Shown here one piece after another: positions 1 to 11,418 of a DNA stretch of 64,000 nt. Position numbers and translations under genes: made by a program. The notes beneath the pieces were generated by a model. The model was not told the DNA's origin, did no database searches, and was given only the letters and a program-made list of their open reading frames with translations. Position 1 is the first letter of the stretch. Each line of letters begins with the position of its first letter. The stretch is from Fragilaria crotonensis (taxonomy: Eukaryota > Bacillariophyta > Fragilariophyceae > Fragilariales > Fragilariaceae): contig JAKSYS010000067.1 in the NCBI GenBank assembly GCA_022925895.1, positions 82,412-146,411 on the forward strand, in the 5' to 3' direction.

Positions 1-3000
1 AGTTCGTGTTGTAACCCTAGAGGAGAGGAGTGTCAGTCATATCGATTTCAAGGATTCCACAACATGAATAGTTCTCCTTACCTGAAAGCACCCGCTTGCG
101 GGTTGGCTTCAACTCGTACAAGACATCCGACATTGATGTTGTTTCCGTTCAGATCTTTCGCGCCGGTTCGGAAAGTAGCAGCACCTGAAACAGTCCATGG
201 CGTTGGGTCACAACCATTGCACTTTCCAAACTTAAGCCCCTCCGTTACTATCTTCGATATGCGAGCCATGTATTCCTCATCAATTGGAGGCGCGTTTGCT
301 GGAGCCTTAACAACTTCCTGACATTCTCTCTCCTGACCCTCTAAGCTCTTCCATCTTTGCATGAACGCAGCGGGTTCAAGCGTAACAGGTTCCATGAAAC
401 AAGTCGCAACGACAGGCAGACGCAGAGGATACTCATGCTTGGCACCATCCTCAGTTTCAAACATAACTCTCATGGCTGGAGCATCATCGAAAGGAGCAGT
501 AACTTCCACCAGCAAAAGGAGTTTGGCTTGCGTTCTCACGGCAACCGTGCAACCCCCGCTATCGTCTTCATCCAGCAATCCCTGAGTGCCTTGCTTTTGA
601 ATTCGAAGGTGCTCTACTTCATCCACTGCAACACGGAAATGGTGCAAAGGGGTTTTCGCACTCTTCTCACTCACATTACCGAAAAAAACGGAGATCCTCC
701 CCTGGGCGCCGACGTATTCGTGCTTGACTCCCACCTGAAGGAGAGAGTTCTCAAACAGCACCCCCGACTGAGAGGTGCAAAGATTCGAAAACGCCTTCCT
801 CATGGCGGGGATGACTTCCTTTGGTATTCCAACCGTGGGAGCTGACTCAACTTCTGGCTCGGGAGCAGCAACTGTGGACAGAAGGATGTGTTAGCTGTGA
901 ATGCAATTCAGTAAAGCATCTCCTTGTGATAGACGTACGCATAGGAGCGGCACCATTCTCTTGAGCAAGGGCGGCCTCTTCAGCCGCACGAGCGGCAGCC
1001 ACGCTTTGAGCCGCTCTTTGTCGTTGAGCAGGACTGGGTCTTGTCGCCTTGATGACAGCGGCACTATCATCACCCTCCCTTTCCTTCAATCTCTGTTCCA
1101 GGGCACTCTGTCGTCGATCTTCGAACGGAGGCATTTCTCGCAACAGGTCTTCAACTGCTTCGGGACTAAAGGCCTCGCGCATGGCCGAGTACTCCGTAGT
1201 GCGCTGCTGGATCTCAACATCGACGCTGTTTTTGCATCTCGCGAAAACAGGCGCAACGAGAGGTCGGCATTCTTCGTAGAGATTCGCAAGTTTGGCATAC
1301 GTCGAAACGAGAATCGCACGCGTCTGCTGGTCTGAAGTTGCCCAGTGCTGATGCAAGATTCGAAATTGTTCCTCGCCACTCATGCCAGGGCGTTCCGCAA
1401 TCAGAAACCCAAACTCTCCGAGTACGTAGGCCGCCACGCGCACTGCCGTCTCATGACAGCGCCTTGGACTGGCAGCAACCAAAGCGTTGCGGCCGCATAC
1501 GCCTGTAAATCCCTGCGGATGGTTTGTGACGATTTGCACGACCCGATGCCAAATGGCGTCGCTTACGTGGTCGCCACTGATAGAAATAAGCTTCAGAATG
1601 GTATCTACATACCAACGTAGGTCAGTGGCGTACTTTTCAGCCAAAATGGCAATCTTGAGAACCATCTCTTCACGAATCGCGGCGTCGGCCAGAACCAGAT
1701 GCGCCACAAGTTCGTCAACGATTCGCTCGGCATTATCCGTATCGCACATAACGAAGAGCAGGTCGAGAGCACGCCGCCTGACGCTTATGTCGGCATCCTT
1801 CAAGGACACGAGCACAGTCGCTTGATGCTTCTTGATACTCTCAGAGCTCCCGTCGAGTTGCGCAAGCTTTGCCATCGTCATCAAACCAAGGTATCGAATA
1901 TTTGGTTCGCGGACAGATATGAACTTTCCAAGAAGCTTCATCGCGCCATCGCGAAGCTGAACAGGTCCAGCCGATCCCCAAACAACAATGAGATTAACAG
2001 ATTCGAACAAAATTGCATGGTCCGCGTTGGACTTGTTGATGGAATCTGAGACGTCTGTCTCGGTCAGAATCTTAGACACAACGCTAGTAAGCTGGGAAAC
2101 ATAGGCCTTGTTGGCGGCAGCGGAACTGCTTGGACCGTTTTCAGAAGGAGGCGAGATCGCCTGTGGATAAAGCTGTAAAAACTTCAAGAGCTTGATCTGC
2201 AACCATGGTGATGGAGTACGATAGTAGAGGTACTCTTTTGCGCAAGCTTTCTTAAGCACCAACATTCCGAGAATGTGAACGACGTACGGAATTAGGGACT
2301 CGTATTCTGTAAAGTGCTGAGAGGCAAGTCCATTAAGAAGACTCATGGCGCTGGTCAAGACGCCTAAATGACGGTCTTGAAGTAATTGAGCAACATGAGG
2401 GGCGAACTCGCGACCAGCAACAAGATTTGGACTCGTCCGGACCAAGCGCAGAAGACACAGAGCGGCCTTCTTCTTGACATTGGGCGTGGACGTCTTTGCG
2501 ACAAGGACGTGCTGGACATCGGCATGGAGCGCCTGAATGAGCTCAAGGCCAGACATGTTGGCAATCGAACACAGAGCCAATGACTGAGCTGCATCTCCGG
2601 CGGGACCGCCGTTCTTTCCGTTGCCCACTATAGTCAAATCTTTACGAATAGTGCTTACAACACTATTCGTCATTGGATCGTCGCCTCGAAGCAGCAAACT
2701 GAGAGCTGTGTATCCAACATGTTTTTCCGAATACTTAGGAGAGCGAACCAAGGAAAGAACTTCCGGATGACCGAAATCAACGTCGTAACCTAGAACGTGA
2801 ATATACACGAGTTTCCAAACATACTTCTTCCTTTGATATGCCGACAGCGCGGGGTTGCTCCCGTCTTCGTTTAGTTTGTTGCCAGTTGAAGTAAACTTCT
2901 TACGAATGTTTGCCAGCTCTCTATCAACTCGACCAGTCTCTTCTTCCTGTTGAAAAGAATTTGGAAACGAAGTTTGTTAGCATTCAAACAGCAGAGTCAA

Positions 3001-3306
3001 CGAAAGACGCAAGAGGAAGGCGCTCTAGACAACAAGGAACGACCTGATAGGATGTACGCAGGATTTGAAAAAATCAGAAATCAAAACCGTGAACTAAAAA
3101 TTGAAATTGCCCTCCTTCAAACATGATTGGGGGTTTGTATTCGGATATGACGTATGCAGGTGGAAATTGCGAAAAGATTTTGGACGATGTCGAAATGCAT
3201 CCAAGGTCATCGCTTAATGGCTCTAATGTCTCAATCAACGTACCTTGCTCTTAGCATTGCGGAGATCCGAGATAAAATTCTGCAATCCCCTCGCCTGTGA
3301 TGCCAT
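1..3306 (-). CDS. AP2A: AP-2 adaptor complex alpha subunit (partial, C-terminus beyond left edge)
   Basis: Large subunit of the clathrin adaptor AP-2, which selects cargo and binds phosphoinositides at the plasma membrane. Four exons are visible on the minus strand: 3306-3244 (begins MASQARGLQNFISDLRNAKSK), 2946-939, 871-82 and 16-1. All introns are GT-AG (GTACGT, GTACGT, GTAAGG donors) and all junctions keep frame. Seen: the adaptin N-terminal signature 'YVWKLVYIHVLGYDVDFGH', a long helical-repeat trunk, a polar hinge near 1000-1080, and the ear/appendage in exon 3, ending 'VEANPQAGAFRVTTRT' at the edge. About 958 residues are present, close to the usual 950-1000, so only the last few tens are missing. 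An apparent stop at 78-80 lies inside the third intron. The alpha identity (rather than gamma or beta) rests on remembered family patterns. Confidence 0.93.
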
Positions 3307-3747
3307 GATCAACCAAGGGAGAACAGAAGAGGGATGAGATAGAACTCACAAGAAACGCAGAATCAAATCAAAAGAGTCCTTCGAGCAATGTTTGTTGACA
3401 TGTCTCTCCTGGTAGCTCCCGGCTGGGCTGAGGAAACTGAGTCGGCACTCTACGCTCGCTTTCCGTTGGAAAGCAGTATTCATACCAGGCACGCCAAACC
3501 AAACCGTACTGAAGTACTTCTACTCATTTTACATTACTGGTACTAATGCCAAGTACAGTTTCGCATAGTAGACCGAGCATAGAACTTCTCAATAAGCTAC
3601 ATACGACCACAGTGGACGCATAGTAAAATATTTTGTGACGCGGAAATGCCAGACCCCATTTCTTTTTTTGAATGCCTCTCGTATAAATCTTGAATGCATT
3701 GAAAATATCAGTAGTTGTATATGATATGATATGTTGACGTCATCGAT
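3307..3747. promoter_or_regulatory. Divergent promoter region between AP-2 alpha and NIPSNAP-like gene, with a TGACGTCA site
   Basis: This 441-nt spacer separates two divergently transcribed genes. It holds a perfect CRE-type palindrome TGACGTCA at 3735-3742, only a few bases before the ATG at 3748. A degenerate TATGATATGATATG stretch precedes it. CRE-like sites take part in CO2/cAMP-responsive transcription in diatoms (established knowledge), but function here is an inference. The site is so close to the ATG that either the transcript starts inside the annotated coding region or the match is chance. Confidence 0.35.
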
Positions 3748-4602
3748 ATGTCTCCCATGTTTTCATCTTCTTTGGACTTTGGACTGACCGGAGCACGACG
3801 AATAGCATCAGTGATCACCACCATGTCGTACTCGATCGTTACAACACGGCGAGCAGCCATCAGGCCAGTGATGTATGCAATGTTCTCTACTGCTCCCACT
3901 CCTATTGTAGAATTTTGCGAGTATACTTTGAAACCAGCATTGGCCACGGCGTATCTTGATGCAACCGACCAATCGGTAGGTTTACGAAAATCCTTGCTTC
4001 CCCTTCGTTTCTTCAGTATGCCGGATACAGGAGGGCAGCTGAATATTGCGACGCATGCATACTACTACGTTGGAGGGCATAAGGAACGTGATGCTGGTCG
4101 CTCAGAAATGGCACAAAGTCCCGCTTGGCAAACATATCTGGAGGCATGCGGGCCTTGCATGCAGGAGCAAAAATCTCAAATATTCGTGGAATCACCCTTG
4201 GTAGAGAAATTTGAGGAAATTCAAGGGCTTTCCTCAATTGCAGAAGAAAATGTCAATGGCAGCAACAGCATACTTGAAATTCGTCGTTACAATCTGATAT
4301 TGGGATACGATACGGTTCCAAACTTCATGAAACTCTACGAAGCTGGTTTGCCATCGAAGTTATCAGCGCAAGGCACGGATCCGACAACGTCACTCATCAC
4401 TCTTTTGTATTCTGAAGTTGGTCGGTTGAACGAAGTGATTGAAATTTGGCGACACGGCGATGGGACCGCAGCCATGGAGCGATCTCGAGCGGCCGCGAGG
4501 GGAGCAACTCCCTGGCGAACGTCGATTGCGCAGATTGCGCCATTGGCTGTGGAGTTCACCAGCACGATTCACAAGCCAACTTCCTTCTCGCCATTGCAAT
4601 GA
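3748..4602 (+). CDS. NIPSNAP-family protein (two-domain, probably mitochondrial)
   Basis: A single-exon protein of 284 residues. The C-terminal half has the NIPSNAP pattern: 'ILEIRRYNLILG', then 'FMKLYEAGLP', 'SEVGRLNEVIEIWRH', an Arg/Ala-rich helix with 'TPW', and the typical end 'KPTSFSPLQ'. The N-terminal half looks like a degenerate copy of the same ferredoxin-like fold ('IVEFCEYTLKPALATAYLD'). NIPSNAP proteins are mostly mitochondrial, with debated roles in mitophagy and signalling. Residues 26-50 are Arg/Ser/Ala-rich and could be a mitochondrial presequence, so Met26 at 3823 is an alternative start. No membrane segment is seen. Family assignment is by motif; the exact role is unknown. 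Confidence 0.75.
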   Translation: MSPMFSSSLDFGLTGARRIASVITTMSYSIVTTRRAAIRPVMYAMFSTAPTPIVEFCEYTLKPALATAYLDATDQSVGLRKSLLPLRFFSMPDTGGQLNIATHAYYYVGGHKERDAGRSEMAQSPAWQTYLEACGPCMQEQKSQIFVESPLVEKFEEIQGLSSIAEENVNGSNSILEIRRYNLILGYDTVPNFMKLYEAGLPSKLSAQGTDPTTSLITLLYSEVGRLNEVIEIWRHGDGTAAMERSRAAARGATPWRTSIAQIAPLAVEFTSTIHKPTSFSPLQ

Positions 4603-4734
4603 GATTTGGTTGAGACAGGGCTGAAGGTGCTTACATTGGACGATTATTGGATGCTACAGTAGGTTTGCCCATCGTTCTGGCACGCATCCCGCTATTACTA
4701 TATAGAGTGGTTCTACATTTCATCAGCTTGGGGC

Positions 4735-5870
4735 ACAGAAACTGGAGAAAACTTAATGTCTATATATTTCGATCTATTTAGAATCTATATCGAAGATATA
4801 CTTATCGATACATGTACACATTTATGTAGCTTCGTTTCGACGTCATCGATACGAACCCCTCAGTGCAATTACAATCTCATCCCATGTGTATCCAATATGA
4901 CTTACTTGGGGTAACTGGGGTCTACGAGGGTGCATTTTGAATGCATGTCGACGGAGCCGCGCCCAAATCCGAATTTGAAAGCCACGGGAGTTACGTATGT
5001 CTCCTACACGCGTACGTAGAAATGGTACTCAAACTACGGGTATCGTACACATTGTGAAAACTGATCACACAAATACTCCACAATTGCAATTTGGCCGAAT
5101 GCACCTCAACTGCAGACAATCTGCATGTAATATCTCTGTAGTTCATTAATTAACTTACTTTCCATTCTGTGTCTGTATTGCATGTAGCAATTACAGTCAG
5201 TTGTAGTAACTGTGGGAATGAAACTTGTTGTTTTTGATAGATATTCAATGCATTTTTGACAGGAACCAGGACAACAACAATTTTAACAGGAGGCTACCGG
5301 TATCAACGTACTGTAGGTTTCACAATCGAGTACTGCGCTACTGGACCACCTGAGTACCTTGCATAGAATCTACGGTGTACTACTCCGCATTTCTAATGTA
5401 TTTTCGAACGTATAGTGCTATACTACAGTACTCCCTTAAATCATTGAACGCGGTGTTGTACAACAGTACCGGTAGTACCATAAGCCATTTGCTGACAGAT
5501 GACATCGACTCGTAGACTTTGAGTAATAAGCGGTTGTAGGTTTGTCTTCAAAATATTTGAGGGGTCGATTTGGAGTTTACCAACCCAGATTATAAACGGC
5601 GTAAGCATACCGGCAACGTACACAAGTATGTTACACATCCGCCATGTATGTCAAACAAAAATTCGGCAACCGGGCCAGCGCCGATCTTGCGAACAGCCGA
5701 GTTTTTGAGCTGTCTGATTGGTGAAAATCGAAGACGGGATGACGTCTATGGGGCTGAAGGACAAATGAAGATAAATGTATACAAAAGTGTTTACTTTTAT
5801 ATTCGATATAGATTCTAAATAGATCGAAATATATAGACATTAAGCTTTCTCCAGAAACTGACTTGCATGC
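4735..5870. repeat. Intergenic inverted repeat, about 55 bp well conserved, arms 1.1 kb apart
   Basis: The arm at about 4738-4800 reappears inverted at about 5803-5866. Both contain CTTAATGTCTATATATTTCG followed by ATCTATTTAGAATCTATATC. Weaker similarity extends inward for roughly 70 bp more on each side (ACATTTAT and GACGTCATC blocks). The AT-rich interior holds no convincing gene. This could be a decayed non-autonomous DNA element or two inverted copies of a 3'-flanking segment. No target duplication was recognised. The rest of 4603-6409, including a GGCAGTTGGCAGTGGGCAG run near 6045-6085, holds no gene that I can support. Confidence 0.55.
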
Positions 5871-6409
5871 AGTAGTGCAATGTGTATATCGATGATATAT
5901 AATGATAAGTATTTGAGATATTGGAGTGTTATGATCACTATCATACACGTTAAATCTGCAAATCACTCTCACATTCATAGAAAATGTAGATATCCACCGA
6001 AAGGATACAGTACTTGTACTGTATACTGTATACATGGGTGGGCAGTGGGCAGTTGGCAGTTGGCAGTGGGCAGTGGTCAGCGGGCAGGCATGGTCATCCC
6101 GATCTTGCATCGCAGCATCGCTCATCGGCTTTCACAAGATGCATCAACAATTTCCGGACATTGTTCCAGAATCGGGGATTGGGGCACGACCCGCCTAGAA
6201 ATTTAGCTAATCAAATAGTGAAGCCCAATTGCTGGATTGGGGAGGACAAGGAGGACCCAAGACTCATCCGAACACGTCGTGTGTACTCGGAGTGGTCCCT
6301 ACAGTAAAATCGAGCATGCATCGAGGCGAATCGGTTCTGCCCTCCCTCCCAGTGCCTCTCAGCATCACCTCTACTTGCTGTCACTTTTCTATTGATCTCG
6401 ACCAGCAGA

Positions 6410-8590
6410 ATGCGCTTTCACACTCTTCTATGCGTATTGCTCCCATTACTCTCAGTCCACGGAGACAGCAGTTGTACACTGGAGTGTCGTCAAGAAGCCC
6501 CATGCTTCCGTGGAAATGCGAACTTTTCGGATCACCCAACGTATCAAGATGGCACGCCTTTGCCGTTTCAGGTGCCTCTGCAATCAAACGGAATGCACTG
6601 TGCCTGTCCTCACGGGTGGACTGGAGTAACATGCAATCGAATCTTCGAATCCTGTAATGGAGATCACAAGTGTTATAATGGAGGAAATGTAAGTGAAACT
6701 TGCGCAAGGGCCAAAATGAGCATCGACAAATTGGCTCTGGTGTCGGTCTCGTGACCCTATGAGTGTCAAGACCATTGTGTCCAACATCCGCTCATTGTCT
6801 TAAATCTACTAAAATTGCAGTGCATCCCTGGTCTTTTGGATTACTATGACAATGAACAACTCTTTTGCGATTGCTCGGATGCACTTGATGAAAATGGTAA
6901 TCCGTACGTCGGAAAATTCTGCGAGATTCAAAGCAAGGAAAACTGTGGAACAGAAGAGGATGACCTCTTTTGCGTCAACGGGGGCGAATGTAATCCTAAC
7001 TACGCCAGCGGAGGATCTTTCTGTGATTGTCCCTCTGGCTTTGAGGGACCTCACTGTGAATTCGAACAAGGTTCTATGCCACAATGTACCTTGGACTGTC
7101 AGAATCAAGGAGAATGCCAATTTGGCTTGCCACCCACGACTGCGGAGGTTCATGACTTGGACGGATTATACCTGACTGCCGATGGAACTGCTGAGGATTC
7201 CATGCACTGCGTATGTCCTCCTTCGTTTGGTGGAAAATTCTGTGATATCGAAATTGAGCCTTGTGGGTCACAGGAGTGCTATCATGGCGGAACTTGTATT
7301 ACTCGGGAGAATACAGGTATGTTAAAGCAGCCTTGAAAACAACGCAGGGTATTGTGACTCTTCCTTTTTCTCACTTGCTGTATTCATTCAGATGGAGTCG
7401 TCGAGTACCGATGTGATTGTACAACAGCGACCTACGACGGGAAGAGTTACGCGGGACGCTATTGCCAATTCCCATCGACAGTTTTCTGTACTGAGGACCA
7501 GACCGAGAATGGAAAATTATTCTGTGTTAACGGTGGAACTTGCCGAGAGAACGCCATTGAGGGTTGTAATTGTACGAGTGGTTACTACGGTGACAGCTGT
7601 GAGTATATGCACCGTCCACAGGATTTTTCCCCCTCGGCATCCCCAGAAAACGTCAGCGCTGGACCTGTTAGCCCGAATGACCCGGTGCCTGCACCAACAG
7701 AAGCAGCAGGCCCTCCTGCACCGACGGCTTATCTTGACACTTCAGCTCCAGTGGACGCATTAGAACATCTAGATGTATGCCAATTGGAATGCTTGAATGA
7801 TGGCATATGCCGAAAGGGCGTCAAGGACCTTGGAATCATTACAGACATTGCTCAAAATGTTGAAGAACTGAACCAGACATCGAATGCGGATTTCGAGCAC
7901 TGTGTTTGCCCTTCTGGCTTTGTAGGCCTTCGTTGTGAGCATAAGGTTGAAATCTGTCCCGGAGGGGAGCACGTGTGCTTACACGGCTCCACCTGCGTAG
8001 CAAACGGAAATGAACAGTCGTGCGACTGTACTACGTCCACGTTTACCCTCGCCGGTTCGTCTTGTGAACATAAGAGTTTTGTCTCGTGCAATCAGGACGA
8101 GTTAGGGACCGCACAACCGCGAAGCTTCTGTGTGAACGGGGGTATCTGCAAAACTTTGGTGAGTGAAACGGAGGCACACCCTGGGTGTGAGTGTCCCGAC
8201 CAGCATTGGGAAGGTCCTCATTGCGAACTGCATAAGGCAACTGTCGAGAGCACTGTTGATACTGAAACAGCAGCCAAAGTATCCGATCCTTCACCGGATG
8301 CCACCTCAAGTCCGTCCGAGCTTAACAATGGAGTCTCAATGGGAGTTCTCGTTGTTGGAATTCTCGCCCTGGTTGCCTCGTTGGTGGTCATGGTGCACAC
8401 CCATGTTCGCAATAAGAAGGAGAGACGCCGGATGGAACAAGAGCGGAAGTTAACATTGGCTTTGGCAACACACCGTGAACTTGAAGTGAATAAGGGCGTG
8501 CAGAATTTTGCGGTTGGGGAGCCTGAAGTCTACCTAGGACCACCTCGCGATGAAGATGGGCATGAACTGCATCAGATCGAGATCCTTTAG
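6410..8590 (+). CDS. EGF-repeat single-pass membrane protein A (nine EGF-like units)
   Basis: Three exons, 6410-6688, 6821-7316 and 7392-8590, with GT-AG introns (GTAAGT, GTATGT) that keep frame, encode 657 residues. A signal peptide (MRFHTLLCVLLPLLSVHG) is followed by nine six-Cys EGF-like units. They form three consecutive triplets. Type 1 has a long loop before HCxCPxG. Type 2 has CYNGG/CYHGG...CDC...YAGRYC. Type 3 has FCVNGG...CP.G..GPHC. A Pro/Ala/Thr-rich linker at about 7615-7760 separates the second and third triplets. One helix (about residues 572-594) precedes a basic cytoplasmic tail ending IEIL. Convergent with paralog B, 137 nt away. An adhesion or receptor role is inferred from topology only. 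The start Met at 6410 was chosen because the signal peptide begins there; an upstream in-frame ATG at 6392 also exists. Confidence 0.85.
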
Positions 8591-8727
8591 TACGGTTGTT
8601 AGTAGACTTTACAATTTTATACGGTTGCATATGCTCTCATCGTTAAGGCCGATGTGTACTGTAGCTTGGTCGAATCGTTACCAAACCCGTTACGAGCCTT
8701 CGAAGTTAGAACCGTCCAGACGTTCCT

Positions 8728-10672
8728 TTAAACAATCTCTACATTGACGAGTTCGGTCCCGTCTTGGTCGCGTTCAGGTCCAAAGTCTAGCACGGGCTCG
8801 TCGTCTGGATTGTCCAGCATGCTGTGTAAGGTCGAATGGGTTGGGGCTGCGGCGCACATATTGGCATCCCTCAGGACGAATTCCTTGTCCCTTTCATCTC
8901 GCTGTTTGATTCTTCGTCGAACATACACTGCACCAGCCAAAACGACGACGATAACAGCAACTACGGAGAAGAATATTTTGATGCCCTCTGTACTAGTCGG
9001 GCGATCGTAGCCTGCTTCGGAAACGTTGTTCCCAATTGAACCTTCTGGAAGTTCACAACTTTCACCTTCGAACCCTTTGGGACATATGCATCCAGTATGA
9101 CCATCGCCTTGAGCAATGCTCTTACATTTCCCGCCATTCGTACAAAAGGAAGATGCACCAGGCATGTTGTCCGGCGTACAGTAAACGCTGGCTTCGTGCT
9201 GACAGTAGTCGCCAGCGAATCGCTTGTCATTGCCACCAACGTCGTCGCAGTTGCAGGACCACCCATTATTTGCCTCACTGACGCACTTGCCGCCATTCAT
9301 GCACACGTATTCGCCACTTCCGCACATTTCGATGGTTTTATCACATGTCAATCCGAAGTAGCCTTGTGCGCAGATGCAGTGTTCAAAGTTCTCATCGTGC
9401 TCAGGGTCCTTGACCTGAGACACCGCGGGCCCAATGTCGTCCAAAAATGTGACATCCTTAACTCCTTTTGTACATACACCGCCATTGTCACATGTGAGCT
9501 TACAGTCAGGTTCGCCTCCTTGGACTAGAACATTGTATTCACACATGGGGCCTTCAAAACCAGCTGGGCAGTCACAACCTGGTTTTCCAACTTTGCAGGT
9601 TCCGCCATTGACGCAAAAGTCTCTCCCTTCAATAGCGTCGCTGGATTCGCAAAAAACATTTGACTTGTATTGACAGAATTTTCCAGCAAACGACTCATTG
9701 GCTGAGTGGGCGGTTGTGCAATCGCAGTGAAAGCTTTCCCCCGCGTCGTCGATCGTGGTAGTGACACACTAAATAGTGTGGCAGGTGTGTTAGGTCAGGC
9801 ATGGTCACGAAGAAAGTCGACGAATGAGAAGACTTACAGTAGCACCGTTGAAACAGTGATGATCGCCGCATGCTTGAGCCGAAATCTCACACCTTAAACC
9901 AAAGAAACCTCGTGGGCATTGGCAATACATGGCTTCTTCCTGGTTGTTCCAGAAGTCGTTGTAGCCGAGCTCAGCCATCGCATAGTTCTTAATCCCCAGG
10001 ACACACTTGCCCCCATTCATGCACGACAAATCGCAATCTGGAACCTGGTCCTTGACAAATTCGCAATGTGGGCCTTCATATCCACTACTGCATTGACAGA
10101 AATCAACATCGGACGTTGTGGCAGTCGCGCTGCAGGTACCGTTGTTGACGCAGAACTTTCGACCATCCGTGTCACAGGCCACAACTGCTTTGAGTTCGCA
10201 GTACTTTCCGACAAAGTGTTGTCCATCGGCATCCACGGCATCGGAGCAATCACAAAAGTATTGTTCCGTACCGTATACATCCTTGAGGCCTGGAATGCAT
10301 TTACCTCCATTGTAACACGAATGGTCAGTGTCGTAACATGATTCGTGTTGATGGCCGCATCTGAATTCGAAAGATCAATGCCTTGTGAGCTTTGGTACCA
10401 GAATAGCGGGTCGAGACATCGTCTACTACTACAAAGAAACGAGACGCAACTTACCGTAAACCAGACCAACCGGTTTGACATTGGCAATGTAGCCCTTTGC
10501 CGTCCTTGCCATAACGACACAACTCGACATTCCCAAGAGAGGCGTCTCCGTCGCAATGGTCGCACACGGAGTCATGCATACATTCAAAGTTGCAGGTGGC
10601 AGCATCTTGTGCTGTTACTATGCCAAAGAATGGCAGTAATACGAAGAGATTCGAAATCGTTAATGCTGTCAT
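8728..10672 (-). CDS. EGF-repeat single-pass membrane protein B (nine EGF-like units)
   Basis: Three exons on the minus strand, 10672-10455, 10360-9838 and 9768-8728, encode 593 residues. Donors are GTAAGT and GTAAGT; acceptors are TTCAG and TTTAG. Layout matches protein A: signal peptide (starts MTALTISNLFVLLPFFG), nine EGF-like units in three triplets, one membrane helix at about residues 508-530, and a basic juxtamembrane stretch. The tail reads GPERDQDGTELVNVEIV, close to A's GPPRDEDGHELHQIEIL. Its first intron lies just before EGF 2, unlike A. Its second lies in EGF 5 directly before a Cys codon. The start codon is 38 nt from the 5' end of the LTR retrotransposon, so the original promoter has been displaced or replaced. 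Confidence 0.85.
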
Positions 10673-10710
10673 GGTCACAAATCGGTGTATTTGTACAATA
10701 AGAAAGGATG

Positions 10711-11035
10711 TGTTGGAAATATGCAATCTGACCCCATCGCTACCGTCGACTCAAGTAACGGTACGGTGGCAAAGGCGAATGGAGAAACTGATGTCTGTCC
10801 ACAAACTCACGTCACGTGGGCTGACGTAGTAAAAAGGAAACGCGTCACCAAAGCAATCAATCAAAACCACATGAGTTTCAAGAGTCGCATTCTCTTGAAA
10901 TAATCCAGTTAGTAAGCTTCAGAGTTTGATTGACTCTTCTCCGTTTGTTATCAATAGTTTCGGACACACTGCGTCTTCTTCACCGCGTTGGGTTTAGGGC
11001 CTGTATCGCCACGCAGTAGGGTTCACTCTACAACA
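10711..11035 (+). repeat. 5' LTR of the copia element
   Basis: 325 bp, starting TGTTGGAAATATGCAATCTG and ending CTCTACAACA. Identical to the 3' LTR except for one base at 10726. It contains an open frame (stop after the block around 10900) that is also read as the end of Pol in the 3' copy. Its outer end lies 38 nt upstream of the EGF gene B start codon, on the opposite strand. No TATA box stands out. Confidence 0.95.
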
Positions 11036-11067
11036 TTATTTCAAGAGAAAAAGGTTTTTTACTACGT

Positions 11068-11410
11068 ATGGAGGATTCTCGCATCGACGATCTAATCGCT
11101 GAACTACACGCGTTGCGGATTCAAGTCGCTCGTCTGGAGGCTGAAGTTCATCGCCGCGAGCAGAGATAATCCTCCTCCTACTACCCCTTCGGCAGTAGTC
11201 CCTCCGCGAACTCCCGAGTACGCCGTGGGCGACAGGGTGCGCATACTTAACAAGATCAAGAAGCCTGCCACTTGGAATAACAGCATTGTGTGGAGTGAGT
11301 CTTCCGCGCGACTAGCAACAGTCACCCAGGTCAGGGCCACACAGATATTCTTCACAACGGACAACGGCGTGGAGACGTGGAGGGCCCCTAACAACCTTCG
11401 CAAACTCTGA
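11068..11410 (+). pseudogene. Small extra ORF upstream of gag (coiled coil plus SH3/KOW-like segment), frame-broken
   Basis: The ATG at 11068 opens a 33-residue helix rich in Leu, Arg and Glu (MEDSRIDDLIAELHALRIQV...), which stops at 11167. Reading continues in the +2 frame with a Pro-rich linker and a compact beta-type segment around 'YAVGDRVRILNKIKKPATW', ending at 11408-11410. A single-base shift near 11160 would join the two parts into about 113 residues. The VGDRVRI opening suggests a small SH3/KOW-like barrel, which is a pattern guess. The ORF is separate from Gag, whose ATG follows at 11419. Either a programmed shift or a disabling mutation could explain the break. Confidence 0.5.
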
Positions 11411-11418
11411 TCGGAATC

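Noticed and set aside
78-80. Apparent stop codon ending the AP-2 alpha reading frame
   Set aside because: It lies within GTAAGG...CTCTAG, an intron that keeps frame and leads to the conserved RVTTRT segment at the window edge.
10685-10903. Short plus-strand ORF near the EGF gene B start
   Set aside because: It is the LTR-encoded tail of the Pol frame present in both LTRs, not an independent gene.
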